From positions 4,076 to 68,075 of the forward strand of contig CAZINI010000011.1 in assembly GCA_964540575.1 (NCBI GenBank): a stretch of 64,000 bases of DNA, given 5' to 3'. This document shows, one piece after another, positions 26,803-34,034 of the stretch. Numbering within the stretch: the first letter of the stretch is position 1; the number at the start of each line of letters is the position of its first letter. The notes beneath the pieces were generated by a model. It worked only from the letters and a program-made list of their open reading frames with translations. It was not told the origin of the DNA and searched no databases. Position numbers and translations under genes: made by a program. The DNA comes from UMGS1889 sp964540575 (GTDB lineage: Bacteria > Bacillota > Clostridia > Oscillospirales > Ruminococcaceae).

Positions 26803-27816
26803 TCAGCCGATGGAACGTCCCATAAACTTAGCGGTCGCAGTGATCTTTTCCATAACCTCCGCAAAGCGTGCGGGAGTCAGCTGCTGACCGCCGTCGGACA
26901 GTGCACTTCTGGGGTCGTTGTGGACCTCAATTTCAAGAGCGTCTGCACCTGCAACGATAGCCGCAAGGGAGAGAGGTTCGATAAGGGAGGTCAGACCGCC
27001 TGCATGAGAGGGGTCGGCACATACAGGCAGATGAGATTTCTGCTTGATAAGGGGCAGAGCGGAAACATCGAAAGTGTTTCTTGTCATAGTTTCAAAAGTT
27101 CTGATACCTCTTTCGCAGAGAATGACCTGCTGATTTCCCTCGGACATTATGTATTCGGCGGACATAAGCAGCTCCTCGATAGTATTTGCAAGACCTCTCT
27201 TAAGGAGAACGGGCTTGTTAACACGTCCGAGAGCCTTCAACAGCTCGAAATTCTGCATATTTCTCGCACCCACCTGTATAACGTCAATATCGGTGAAAAG
27301 ATCAATATCGGCAGCACTCATTATTTCGGTAACGATAGGCAGACCTGTGATGCTTCTTGCCTTGATAAGCAGCTCAATGCCCTTTTCACGAAGTCCCTGG
27401 AAGGAATAGGGAGAAGTTCTGGGCTTGAATGCACCGCCTCTGAGCATTGTTGCACCCGCTTCCTTAACAGCGATAGCAGTTGTAACGATCTGCTCCTCCG
27501 ACTCGACCGAACAGGGACCTGCAATCACCTGCAAAGAGCCGTTGCCTATCTTAACGCCGCCGCAGTCGATAACGGTGTCATCGGGATGGAATTTTCTGTT
27601 AGCATTCTTGTAAGGCTCCTGCACACGCTGAACATTTTCAACGCATTCCTGAGCCATAAGGGACTCAATGTCAATGTGAGAAGTATCACCGACCAGACCC
27701 ATAATGTTCTTATGAGCACCTGTGATCTCATTGATCTTGACATCGTGCTTGTCAAGAATAGAGCGAAGTCTGTCAATACTTTCCTTGCCTGCATTTTGCT
27801 TTAAAATAATGATCAT
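26803..27816 (-). CDS. aroF: DAHP synthase (type I-beta, with N-terminal regulatory domain), operon copy
   Basis: 337 residues. It condenses PEP with erythrose-4-phosphate, the entry step to aromatic amino acids. Residues about 1-70 form a ferredoxin-like domain known to mediate feedback inhibition in this class. The barrel carries VIAGPCSVESEEQ, LRGGAFKPRTSPYSFQG, EIMSAADIDLF, LLKRGLANTIEE, ERGIRTFE and DPSHAGG. GGAGG lies before the ATG, directly after an attenuator hairpin (27840-27869) and a Phe-rich leader ORF (27909-28016). It is first gene of aroF-aroB-aroA-aroC-DUF4364. A close paralogue lies at 28418-29434. Confidence 0.96.
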   Translation of the reverse strand: MIIILKQNAGKESIDRLRSILDKHDVKINEITGAHKNIMGLVGDTSHIDIESLMAQECVENVQRVQEPYKNANRKFHPDDTVIDCGGVKIGNGSLQVIAGPCSVESEEQIVTTAIAVKEAGATMLRGGAFKPRTSPYSFQGLREKGIELLIKARSITGLPIVTEIMSAADIDLFTDIDVIQVGARNMQNFELLKALGRVNKPVLLKRGLANTIEELLMSAEYIMSEGNQQVILCERGIRTFETMTRNTFDVSALPLIKQKSHLPVCADPSHAGGLTSLIEPLSLAAIVAGADALEIEVHNDPRSALSDGGQQLTPARFAEVMEKITATAKFMGRSIG

Positions 27817-27839
27817 TTTTTATTCCTCCTAAAATAAAA

Positions 27840-27869
27840 AACTGCGGACTACACAAAATAGCCGCAGTT
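27840..27869 (-). terminator. Attenuator terminator in the aroF leader
   Basis: Minus strand AACTGCGG..CCGCAGTT (27869-27862 with 27847-27840), extended by CTA/TAG with one bulge, followed by TTTTATTTT and then the aroF ribosome binding site. A terminator between promoter and first gene, preceded by an amino-acid-biased leader ORF, is the layout of transcription attenuation. Confidence 0.8.
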
Positions 27870-27908
27870 AAGATACGATATTTATCAGGGCATACGCCGT
27901 AAAAAATA

Positions 27909-28016
27909 CTACCTATTGCAGCAATTCCATTTTTTTGCACAAAAAAATCGTCCAAAGCTATAAAAGCCAAGACCTGCAAAAAATATGAAATTTACAGCAG
28001 CAATAAGGTTCAGCAC
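27909..28016 (-). CDS. Phe-rich leader peptide of the aro operon
   Basis: A 35-codon ORF starting GTG 28016, with GGAGG (28030-28026) 9 bp upstream and ending TAG at 27909. It contains seven Phe (10, 12, 13, 18, 21, 24, 25), one Tyr (19) and one Trp (30), including two Phe-Phe pairs. This density is far above chance for 35 residues. It lies between a perfect promoter and an intrinsic terminator in front of DAHP synthase, so ribosome stalling at Phe codons when charged tRNA-Phe is scarce should relieve termination, as in enterobacterial pheA and pheST leaders. No T-box motif is present. The antiterminator pairing was not resolved by eye. Confidence 0.78.
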   Translation of the reverse strand: MLNLIAAVNFIFFAGLGFYSFGRFFCAKKWNCCNR

Positions 28017-28049
28017 AGCGAATATCCTCCAAATTTTTTTACGTTATTA

Positions 28050-28078
28050 ATTATAAACCCAAAATTTTCTGCTGTCAA
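28050..28078 (-). promoter_or_regulatory. Consensus sigma-A promoter of the aro operon
   Basis: Minus strand TTGACA (28078-28073), exactly 17-bp spacer, TATAAT (28055-28050): a perfect match. It is placed about 33 bp before the leader peptide start. Confidence 0.85.
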
Positions 28079-28172
28079 GTATTTTTTTAGATTTTAACTT
28101 TTTGTACACATTATATCAAATCGGCATATACTGATACAAAAGCTATTCTATACACCGAAAGGAATGAACGAA

Positions 28173-28358
28173 ATGAACGGAGAAACAGCAGCTGCAACCG
28201 TAACTGCGGCAGCCGCAGCAATAGCACAGAACCGCACTGTCGAAGAAATTGAACTGCTGGGCGTTCTGTTCACTCAGCTGGGTGATACACTGGTAACAAT
28301 TGCCGCATTCCGAAGCAGCAGCGAACGTAATACTAATAACCAAACAGACAAAAAATAA
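28173..28358 (+). CDS. Small Ala-rich helical protein (DUF6774-like)
   Basis: 61 residues: an Ala/Thr-rich N-terminus, then VEEIELLGVLFTQLGDTLVTIAAF, which resembles small clostridial DUF6774-type proteins with an ELxLLaxlFtQLGDTLxTIAA core. The start is the second ATG (28173), because AAAGGA lies 9 bp upstream. It sits alone between the two DAHP synthase genes on the opposite strand. Function unknown. Confidence 0.65.
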   Translation: MNGETAAATVTAAAAAIAQNRTVEEIELLGVLFTQLGDTLVTIAAFRSSSERNTNNQTDKK

Positions 28359-28368
28359 CGATCATCCG

Positions 28369-28398
28369 CCGCATATCTCGCATTTCGGGATATGCGGC
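28369..28398. terminator. Hairpin after the small Ala-rich gene
   Basis: A 10-bp stem GCCGCATATC/GATATGCGGC with inner TCG/CGG-type pairing. There is no good T-run on either side, so it could stop both convergent transcripts weakly. Confidence 0.5.
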
Positions 28399-28417
28399 AG
28401 CAGTGTTTATCGGCAAA

Positions 28418-29434
28418 TTATCTGCCCAGCTTCTTGCCCTCGAATTCGATCCTACGCTTCAGATCGCCCATAAGCTCGTCAAACTGAACGGGATTAAGGG
28501 ACTGTGCACCATCGCAGAGAGCCTTTGCGGGATTGTTATGCACCTCGATCATCAGACCGTCCGCACCGGCGGCAACAGCAGTCTTTGCAAGGGGCTCAAC
28601 CATCCAGTTGATGCCGGCAGCATGGCTGGGGTCGATGATAACAGGCAGATGAGTCAGCCTGTGGAGCATAGGAACAGCGGAAATATCCAGCGTATTTCTC
28701 ATTGAAGTTTCAAATGTTCTGATTCCTCTTTCGCAAAGGATAATGTTCTGATTTCCGCCTGCGGCAATGTATTCTGCGGACATAAGCAGCTCCTCAATGG
28801 TGTTTGCAAGGCCTCTCTTCAGGAGGATAGGCTTATTGCTGCGTCCCAGCTCCTTAAGAAGCTCGAAATTCTGCATATTTCTTGCACCAACCTGAATAAG
28901 GTCAACATCGGCAAATAGGTCAAGATGATTGAGATTCATTATCTCGGTAACGATAGGCAGTCCGGTAGCTTCCTTTGCCTTAAGCAAAAGCTTTATGCCC
29001 TCGCCGTGCAGTCCCTGGAATGAGTAGGGAGATGTTCTGGGCTTGAATGCACCGCCTCTGAGCATTGTTGCACCGCTCTTCTTAACGTCCTCGGCGACCT
29101 CGATGACCTGCTCTTCGGATTCTACCGAGCAAGGTCCCGCAATTACCTGAAAGCTCTTTCCGCCGACGGGGATACCGCTTACGTCAATAACGCTGTCCTC
29201 GGGGTGCATTTTGCGGTTTACCTGCTTGTACGGCTCGGAAATTCTCTTGACGGTATCAACAATATCGATACTCTGGAGGTAGTCAATGTCTATCTTGGTG
29301 GTGTCGCCGATAAGTCCCACAACGGTATGTGCAGTACCCTCGCTGACATTGGTCTTGACTCCTCTGCCGTGGAGGTCGTCAAGCAGATTTTTTACCTTTT
29401 CTTCATTGGGATTGCTCTTAAGTACGATGATCAT
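28418..29434 (-). CDS. DAHP synthase (type I-beta), second copy
   Basis: 338 residues, closely similar to the aroF product along its whole length. It has the same N-terminal regulatory fold and barrel motifs (VIAGPCSVESEEQ, GGAFKPRTSPYSFQG, EIMNLNHLDLF, ERGIRTFE, DPSHAAG). It is monocistronic with its own consensus promoter and a different leader without a Phe-rich ORF. I infer two isozymes with separate transcriptional control and perhaps different feedback inhibitors, most likely after tandem duplication. Confidence 0.94.
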   Translation of the reverse strand: MIIVLKSNPNEEKVKNLLDDLHGRGVKTNVSEGTAHTVVGLIGDTTKIDIDYLQSIDIVDTVKRISEPYKQVNRKMHPEDSVIDVSGIPVGGKSFQVIAGPCSVESEEQVIEVAEDVKKSGATMLRGGAFKPRTSPYSFQGLHGEGIKLLLKAKEATGLPIVTEIMNLNHLDLFADVDLIQVGARNMQNFELLKELGRSNKPILLKRGLANTIEELLMSAEYIAAGGNQNIILCERGIRTFETSMRNTLDISAVPMLHRLTHLPVIIDPSHAAGINWMVEPLAKTAVAAGADGLMIEVHNNPAKALCDGAQSLNPVQFDELMGDLKRRIEFEGKKLGR

Positions 29435-29500
29435 AATATTTCTTTCCTTTCAGTTTGCATAAAATCTATGCAGTAAATTTAGATAAATTTCTCTAGTTCA

Positions 29501-29524
29501 CTTTAAAGCACACAAGCTTTAAAG
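29501..29524 (-). promoter_or_regulatory. Leader hairpin of the second DAHP synthase gene
   Basis: A perfect 9-bp inverted repeat CTTTAAAGC/GCTTTAAAG around ACACAA, beginning about 10 bp after the predicted transcription start. It partly overlaps the palindrome AAGCTTTAAAGCTT. It could be an operator or an RNA hairpin; no leader ORF with aromatic bias accompanies it. Confidence 0.4.
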
Positions 29525-29538
29525 CTTTTATGTATTGA

Positions 29539-29567
29539 AGTATAACATATAAATTCAAGTTTGTCAA
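29539..29567 (-). promoter_or_regulatory. Sigma-A promoter of the second DAHP synthase gene
   Basis: Minus strand TTGACA (29567-29562), 17-bp spacer, TATACT (29544-29539), about 100 bp before the start codon. Confidence 0.78.
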
Positions 29568-29604
29568 GGCTTTTTTTAAATTTTTTTCAATGTAATAAAA
29601 CATA

Positions 29605-29642
29605 CTCCCCCGAGCTGCGTGTTTTTCCGCAAATCGGGGGAG
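29605..29642 (-). terminator. Terminator after the 173-residue membrane protein gene
   Basis: Perfect 9-bp G/C stem (CTCCCCCGA with TCGGGGGAG) with a 20-nt loop, 20 bp downstream of the stop. A T-rich tract follows on the minus strand. Confidence 0.65.
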
Positions 29643-29661
29643 ATTTTTCGATTATTAACGC

Positions 29662-30183
29662 TCAAGCATTCCAACATTTTCCGTTTCGTATCTTCTCGTT
29701 TATAAAACTGCATATCTCCGAAAGCGGCTGCTGAGCTATGTATTCCTTATACTTGTCGGGGTCATTTGCAGGCATATCGGAAGATATGCTGAGTACTTTT
29801 TTTAGCTGAATGCTGCCGCCTTTTTTTAAAACAACTGACAGAAGCATTACATATCCTACTCCTCTAAAAGGAGTTCCGACAGCGTTTACCTCAGCGGATG
29901 CATAGTCAATGAGATCATATTCCAACTTACGGCTGTACACCTTTATCCCAAAGATTTTATATGAGATACTCACGGCAATATCGTCTGCGGATATTTCTCC
30001 GCAGTTTTTTGAATTGAATTGTATGCACCCCAACAAAATACAGACAGCCCCGATGACAAAGAAAGCTATTGACTTTTCACCCATATCGACGCAAATTGCT
30101 GTGGAAAGTAAAACTACCCCCGCCATCACTATTAAACTGAAAACCATCTCTGATGCAGGAATGAAATCATATTTGCAGTTCAT
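29662..30183 (-). CDS. Membrane protein with two N-terminal helices, unknown function
   Basis: 173 residues. Two hydrophobic helices (about 14-32 and 38-57) precede a soluble beta-rich region (GEISADDIAVSISYKIFGIKVYSRKLEYDLI). This arrangement resembles bacterial PH-like (bPH) membrane proteins, but I do not assign the family firmly. ATG 30183 is chosen because GGGGTG lies 6 bp upstream; the in-frame GTG nine bases before it overlaps that site. It is a single-gene unit. Confidence 0.6.
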   Translation of the reverse strand: MNCKYDFIPASEMVFSLIVMAGVVLLSTAICVDMGEKSIAFFVIGAVCILLGCIQFNSKNCGEISADDIAVSISYKIFGIKVYSRKLEYDLIDYASAEVNAVGTPFRGVGYVMLLSVVLKKGGSIQLKKVLSISSDMPANDPDKYKEYIAQQPLSEICSFINEKIRNGKCWNA

Positions 30184-30283
30184 TTCAAACACCCCAAATG
30201 CTTAAATACTATGCGTTCAATAATGTCAGCCACAAACTTTTTTTACGAAAAATATCCGAAATTTGAGAAAGCATTGAGTATAA

Positions 30284-31807
30284 TTATTCCTTAACAGCCT
30301 TATCAAAAAGCTCCTGAACCTCGGTATCGGGGGCTTTGTCTATGAGAGAAACAACGACTGTAACTATGCAGGAAAGTGCAAATCCGGGGACGATGGAGTA
30401 AAGCACTCCGTCCAGATGGAGAATGTTCGACCAGAGCAGCACCATACCGCCGCCTGCGATAATTCCCGAAACAGTACCCTTAAGCGTTACCCTCTTCCAG
30501 TACAGGGAGAAGAGTATTGCAGGACCGAACGCTGCACCGAAGCCCGCCCAAGCGTTGGAAACGATGCCCATAATGGAATCGTTGGGGTTAAGTGCCAGAA
30601 TACAAGCAATAACGGAAATAACGATAACGGCAATTCTGCTGACCCACATAAGCTGCTTGTCGGTAGCCTTTTTGTTGAGAACCACCGAATAGAAGTCGTT
30701 CGCCACTGCCGAAGCGGTAACCAGCAGCTGTGAATCCGCCGTACTCATTATGGAAGCCAGCACCGCCGACAGGAAAATACCCGCCAGAACGCCGGGGAAC
30801 AGATCCTTAACGACCTTTATGAAGATAAGCTCCTGCTCGCCTGCTGTAAGAGCAACGCCGATGCTGTCCAGATAAACACGTCCGAGAATACCGATAAGAA
30901 CGGCAGCGGTCAGGGAGATGATTACCCATACAACGGCGATTATTCCCGATTTCTTCACCATTTTGCTGTCCTTGATAGCCATAAATCTTACGAGGATATG
31001 AGGCATACCGAAGTAGCCCAGTGCCCATGCAAGGTCGCTGATGATAGCGTTTGCACTGCGTCCCTCAAACATGGACGCATAGCCTGCTGTCGATGCACCC
31101 TCGGAAACTATCTTAGGTGTAGCGGTTATCATATCGGCAGAGAAATTGCCGATAGAATTTACCAGAGCGATAGGCAGTGCAACGATAGCCATTATCATCA
31201 GCATTCCCTGAATGAAATCCGTCCACGCAACGGCATAAAATCCGCCCAAAAATGTATAGGAGATGATGATTACCGCCGAAATGATAACTGCTGCCTTAAC
31301 GTAGTTTTCATTTGCGGAATCAATATTGAAAACTATCTGAAACAGCTTTCCGCCCGAAACGAACGCCGAAGTCGTGTACACTAAGAAGAACACGAAAATT
31401 ACCGCCGCACATACCACTCTTACGATAGGGCTGTCCGTCTTGAAACGGTTCTGAAAATACTGCGGGATAGTGATGGAATCCCCCGCAACCTCGGTAAAGC
31501 GTCTGAGCCTTTTTGCCACGAACACCCAGTTGAGAAGCGTTCCCACAGCAAGACCTATTGCTATCCAGTAGTTGCCCATACCTGTCGCATAAGCGGCACC
31601 GGGAAGTCCCATAAGCAGCCAGCCGCTCATATCCGACGCCTGTGCGGACATAGCAGTTACCCAGCTGTTAAGCTGTCTGCCGGCGAGGAAATACTCGCTC
31701 ATTTTCTTTGAACGCTTGGTAAAATAGAAGCCTATTCCCAGCATTATCAGGAGATAGACCGCAAATGTTACAAGCACGTCAACATCTGCATTTTTGAAAA
31801 AATCCAT
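30284..31807 (-). CDS. putP: Sodium/proline symporter
   Basis: About 507 residues and 13 hydrophobic segments of the solute:sodium symporter family. It takes up proline with Na+. GRQLNSWVTAMSAQASDMSGWLLMG near the N-terminus is the Na+/proline site region of PutP, and DFIQGMLM and STADSQLLVTASAVANDFY are further family blocks. The ATG at 31807 follows GGGTGAAGG; a GTG three codons earlier (31816) is an alternative. No transcriptional partner is adjacent. Confidence 0.92.
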   Translation of the reverse strand: MDFFKNADVDVLVTFAVYLLIMLGIGFYFTKRSKKMSEYFLAGRQLNSWVTAMSAQASDMSGWLLMGLPGAAYATGMGNYWIAIGLAVGTLLNWVFVAKRLRRFTEVAGDSITIPQYFQNRFKTDSPIVRVVCAAVIFVFFLVYTTSAFVSGGKLFQIVFNIDSANENYVKAAVIISAVIIISYTFLGGFYAVAWTDFIQGMLMIMAIVALPIALVNSIGNFSADMITATPKIVSEGASTAGYASMFEGRSANAIISDLAWALGYFGMPHILVRFMAIKDSKMVKKSGIIAVVWVIISLTAAVLIGILGRVYLDSIGVALTAGEQELIFIKVVKDLFPGVLAGIFLSAVLASIMSTADSQLLVTASAVANDFYSVVLNKKATDKQLMWVSRIAVIVISVIACILALNPNDSIMGIVSNAWAGFGAAFGPAILFSLYWKRVTLKGTVSGIIAGGGMVLLWSNILHLDGVLYSIVPGFALSCIVTVVVSLIDKAPDTEVQELFDKAVKE

Positions 31808-31920
31808 TGCCTTCACCCATTTTCTATATTTTTATCGAAATAACGACTACTTAATTTTAGCACATTATCAAGTCATAATTGTGGATATTTTCTGAATTTT
31901 GGGGCAAATAGGCAAAAAAA

Positions 31921-31952
31921 TCCCGCCAAAGCTCCGAAAAGCCTTGACGGGA
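31921..31952 (-). terminator. Terminator of the MacB-type exporter operon
   Basis: Minus strand TCCCGTCAAGGCT pairs with AGCTTTGGCGGGA (G-U wobbles), followed by seven T. It begins 6 bp after the permease stop. Confidence 0.8.
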
Positions 31953-31957
31953 CAATA

Positions 31958-33223
31958 TCATTCGTATCTCAATGCCTCGATGGGATTGAACTTTGCCGCC
32001 TTGTTTGCGGGATAATATCCGAAGAAAACACCGATCGCCATAGAGAATGTGACTGCAATAACAATAGCACCTATCGATGGCGGAGCGGATATTCCGATAG
32101 CAATTCCAACGACATTTCCCAGAAGCAGTCCCAGCAGGATACCGATAACGCCGCCGATAAGACAAATTATCATGGACTCGGTGATAAACTGCATTCTGAT
32201 AGAGCCGTTGGTAGCACCCAACGCCTTTCTGACACCTATCTCACGGGTACGCTCTGTAACGGAAACCAGCATAATGTTCATAACGCCGATACCGCCTACA
32301 AGCAGCGAAATACCTGCAATGATGGAAATTATCATCGAAACGATACCGATCATATTCGAGAACATAGCAAGCTCCTGCTCAGCGGTATAGCTTGAGGTTT
32401 CAATGGAGTCGTTGTTTCGGTAATAACGGGTATTGAAGAACTCAGTAGCGTCGTTCGCCAGCTTCTGTACCTCCTCGCCCTCAGCACCGTTGAACAGGAA
32501 ATAATAGTAATGACCTATCAGCGACGTATCTCCGCCGTACTGCATAAGCTCTGCCGTCGTGACGGGGACATATATTTCCGAGCTCCAATCCTCGCCCATC
32601 ATATTGACCATAGCACTCATAAGCTTTGACATGCTTGCCTCGTAAACTCCCACAACGGTGAAATCATAGGAAATGCCGTTAGAGATGAAGCTGAAATTCT
32701 GCCCGATAGGGTCCTTCGTGCCGTAAAGCTTTGCCGCCTGCTTGTCGGAGATTATGCACACTCTTCGGAAGGACTGCACATCTCTGTCGGTAACATATCT
32801 TCCCTTGATTATCTTTGTCATACTTCCGTCAATGGAGCCGGGGCTTACTCCGTTTACGTTGATATCCAGCACCTCATGCTTGAATCTCAGCTGTCCGCTT
32901 CCGCCGTTTGCAGTCACGGAAACGCTTTTTATACGGTCGCCGAACTCATTCTGAAATTCCTCGATCATCTCGCTGGTCAGGAAATCCTCAAAATCGAAAT
33001 AATCTCTGACCGCATCAGGCTTTGTGTGCAAACCTATCTGTATAAGCGATGTTCCCAGCGAATCGTAAGTATCGGTAACACTCTTTTCCATTATTCCGCC
33101 CATAGTGGTAATTGTTATAACGGAGCTGATACCGATGATGATACCCAGCATTGTGAGGAAAGCTCTCATTTTATTTGCTTTAAGGCTGGCTAACGCCAGT
33201 AAAATATTTTCCCACAAATTCAC
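31958..33223 (-). CDS. ABC transporter permease (MacB/FtsX type)
   Basis: 421 residues. One N-terminal TM helix follows NLWENILLALASLKANKMRAFLTMLGIIIG. A large extracytoplasmic MacB periplasmic-core domain spans about 45-285, and three C-terminal TM helices end it, with the FtsX signature GIGVMNIMLVSVTERTREIGVRKALGA. It is the mechanotransmitting subunit of a tripartite-like exporter. The GTG start overlaps the ATPase stop (GTGA). Substrate is unknown; candidates in Firmicutes include antimicrobial peptides. Confidence 0.92.
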   Translation of the reverse strand: MNLWENILLALASLKANKMRAFLTMLGIIIGISSVITITTMGGIMEKSVTDTYDSLGTSLIQIGLHTKPDAVRDYFDFEDFLTSEMIEEFQNEFGDRIKSVSVTANGGSGQLRFKHEVLDINVNGVSPGSIDGSMTKIIKGRYVTDRDVQSFRRVCIISDKQAAKLYGTKDPIGQNFSFISNGISYDFTVVGVYEASMSKLMSAMVNMMGEDWSSEIYVPVTTAELMQYGGDTSLIGHYYYFLFNGAEGEEVQKLANDATEFFNTRYYRNNDSIETSSYTAEQELAMFSNMIGIVSMIISIIAGISLLVGGIGVMNIMLVSVTERTREIGVRKALGATNGSIRMQFITESMIICLIGGVIGILLGLLLGNVVGIAIGISAPPSIGAIVIAVTFSMAIGVFFGYYPANKAAKFNPIEALRYE

Positions 33224-34029
33224 TTTCCTGCACCGCCCTTTTTCATCTCAGCGGGATCTCTGCCCGTCATACGGTAAATGTCGTCCATTGTCCGCTTGGG
33301 ATTTACCTGCTGAGTTATAATGTTTCCGTCCTTCATAGTGAGTATTCTGTCTGTTTCCTCCGCAAGCTCGTTGTTGTGGGTGATGAGCACGATGGTCTTG
33401 CCCTGCTCCTTGTTCAGCTTGTGGAAAATATCCATAACAAGACGTCCCGTGTAGCTGTCCAGAGCACCTGTAGGCTCATCGGCAAGAATAATTGCGGGGT
33501 CGTTTGCCATAGCCCTTGCAATAGCTATCCTCTGCTTCTGACCGCCCGAAAGCTCATTGGGAAGATGGGACATTCTGTCACCCATTTCCACCATATCAAG
33601 AAGCTTCTTTGCACGTTCGTCACGCTGCTTTTTGGACATACCGCCGTAAAGCATGGGAAGCTCAACATTTTTCAGTGCATTTGTACGGGAAATAAGATTG
33701 AAGTTCTGGAAAACAAAGCCTATCTTCTTGTTTCTTATGCCCGAAAGCTCCTTGTCTGCTATCTTGGAAATGTCAACGCCGTCTAAGTAATACTCACCCG
33801 CCGACGGTCTGTCAAGAACGCCGATAATGTTCATCAGCGTAGATTTACCCGAGCCGGACGCTCCCACGACCGAAATAAACTCGCCCTCAAAGACTGCAAG
33901 GCTTATTCCGTGGAGAATTTCCAGCTGATTTGGCGTACCGATATAGAACGCCTTGTATATCCCTCTCATATCGATGACGGGACGTCTTATCGGCTGATTT
34001 GCCGTGGATTTTCTCTTGGTTTCCTCCAA
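33220..34029 (-). CDS. ABC transporter ATP-binding protein (MacB/LolD type)
   Basis: 269 residues with Walker A GASGSGKST, the Q-loop FQNFNLI, signature LSGGQKQR, Walker B IILADEPTGALD and the H-loop ITHNNELA. The short basic N-terminal extension (KRKSTANQPIRRPV) is slightly longer than usual. It energises the adjacent FtsX-type permease and lies 5 bp after the adaptor gene, all in one operon. Confidence 0.94.
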   Translation of the reverse strand: MEETKRKSTANQPIRRPVIDMRGIYKAFYIGTPNQLEILHGISLAVFEGEFISVVGASGSGKSTLMNIIGVLDRPSAGEYYLDGVDISKIADKELSGIRNKKIGFVFQNFNLISRTNALKNVELPMLYGGMSKKQRDERAKKLLDMVEMGDRMSHLPNELSGGQKQRIAIARAMANDPAIILADEPTGALDSYTGRLVMDIFHKLNKEQGKTIVLITHNNELAEETDRILTMKDGNIITQQVNPKRTMDDIYRMTGRDPAEMKKGGAGK

Positions 34030-34034
34030 CTTTA

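Noticed and set aside
27773..27979. A 68-codon minus-strand ORF that spans the aroF leader and enters aroF
   Set aside because: It lacks a ribosome binding site, runs through the terminator stem and overlaps aroF in another frame. The 35-codon Phe-rich ORF at 27909-28016 has proper signals instead.
27817..28078. T-box riboswitch upstream of aroF
   Set aside because: No AGGGTGGNACCGCG-type T-box core or specifier-loop architecture was seen; the leader is explained by a peptide and a terminator.
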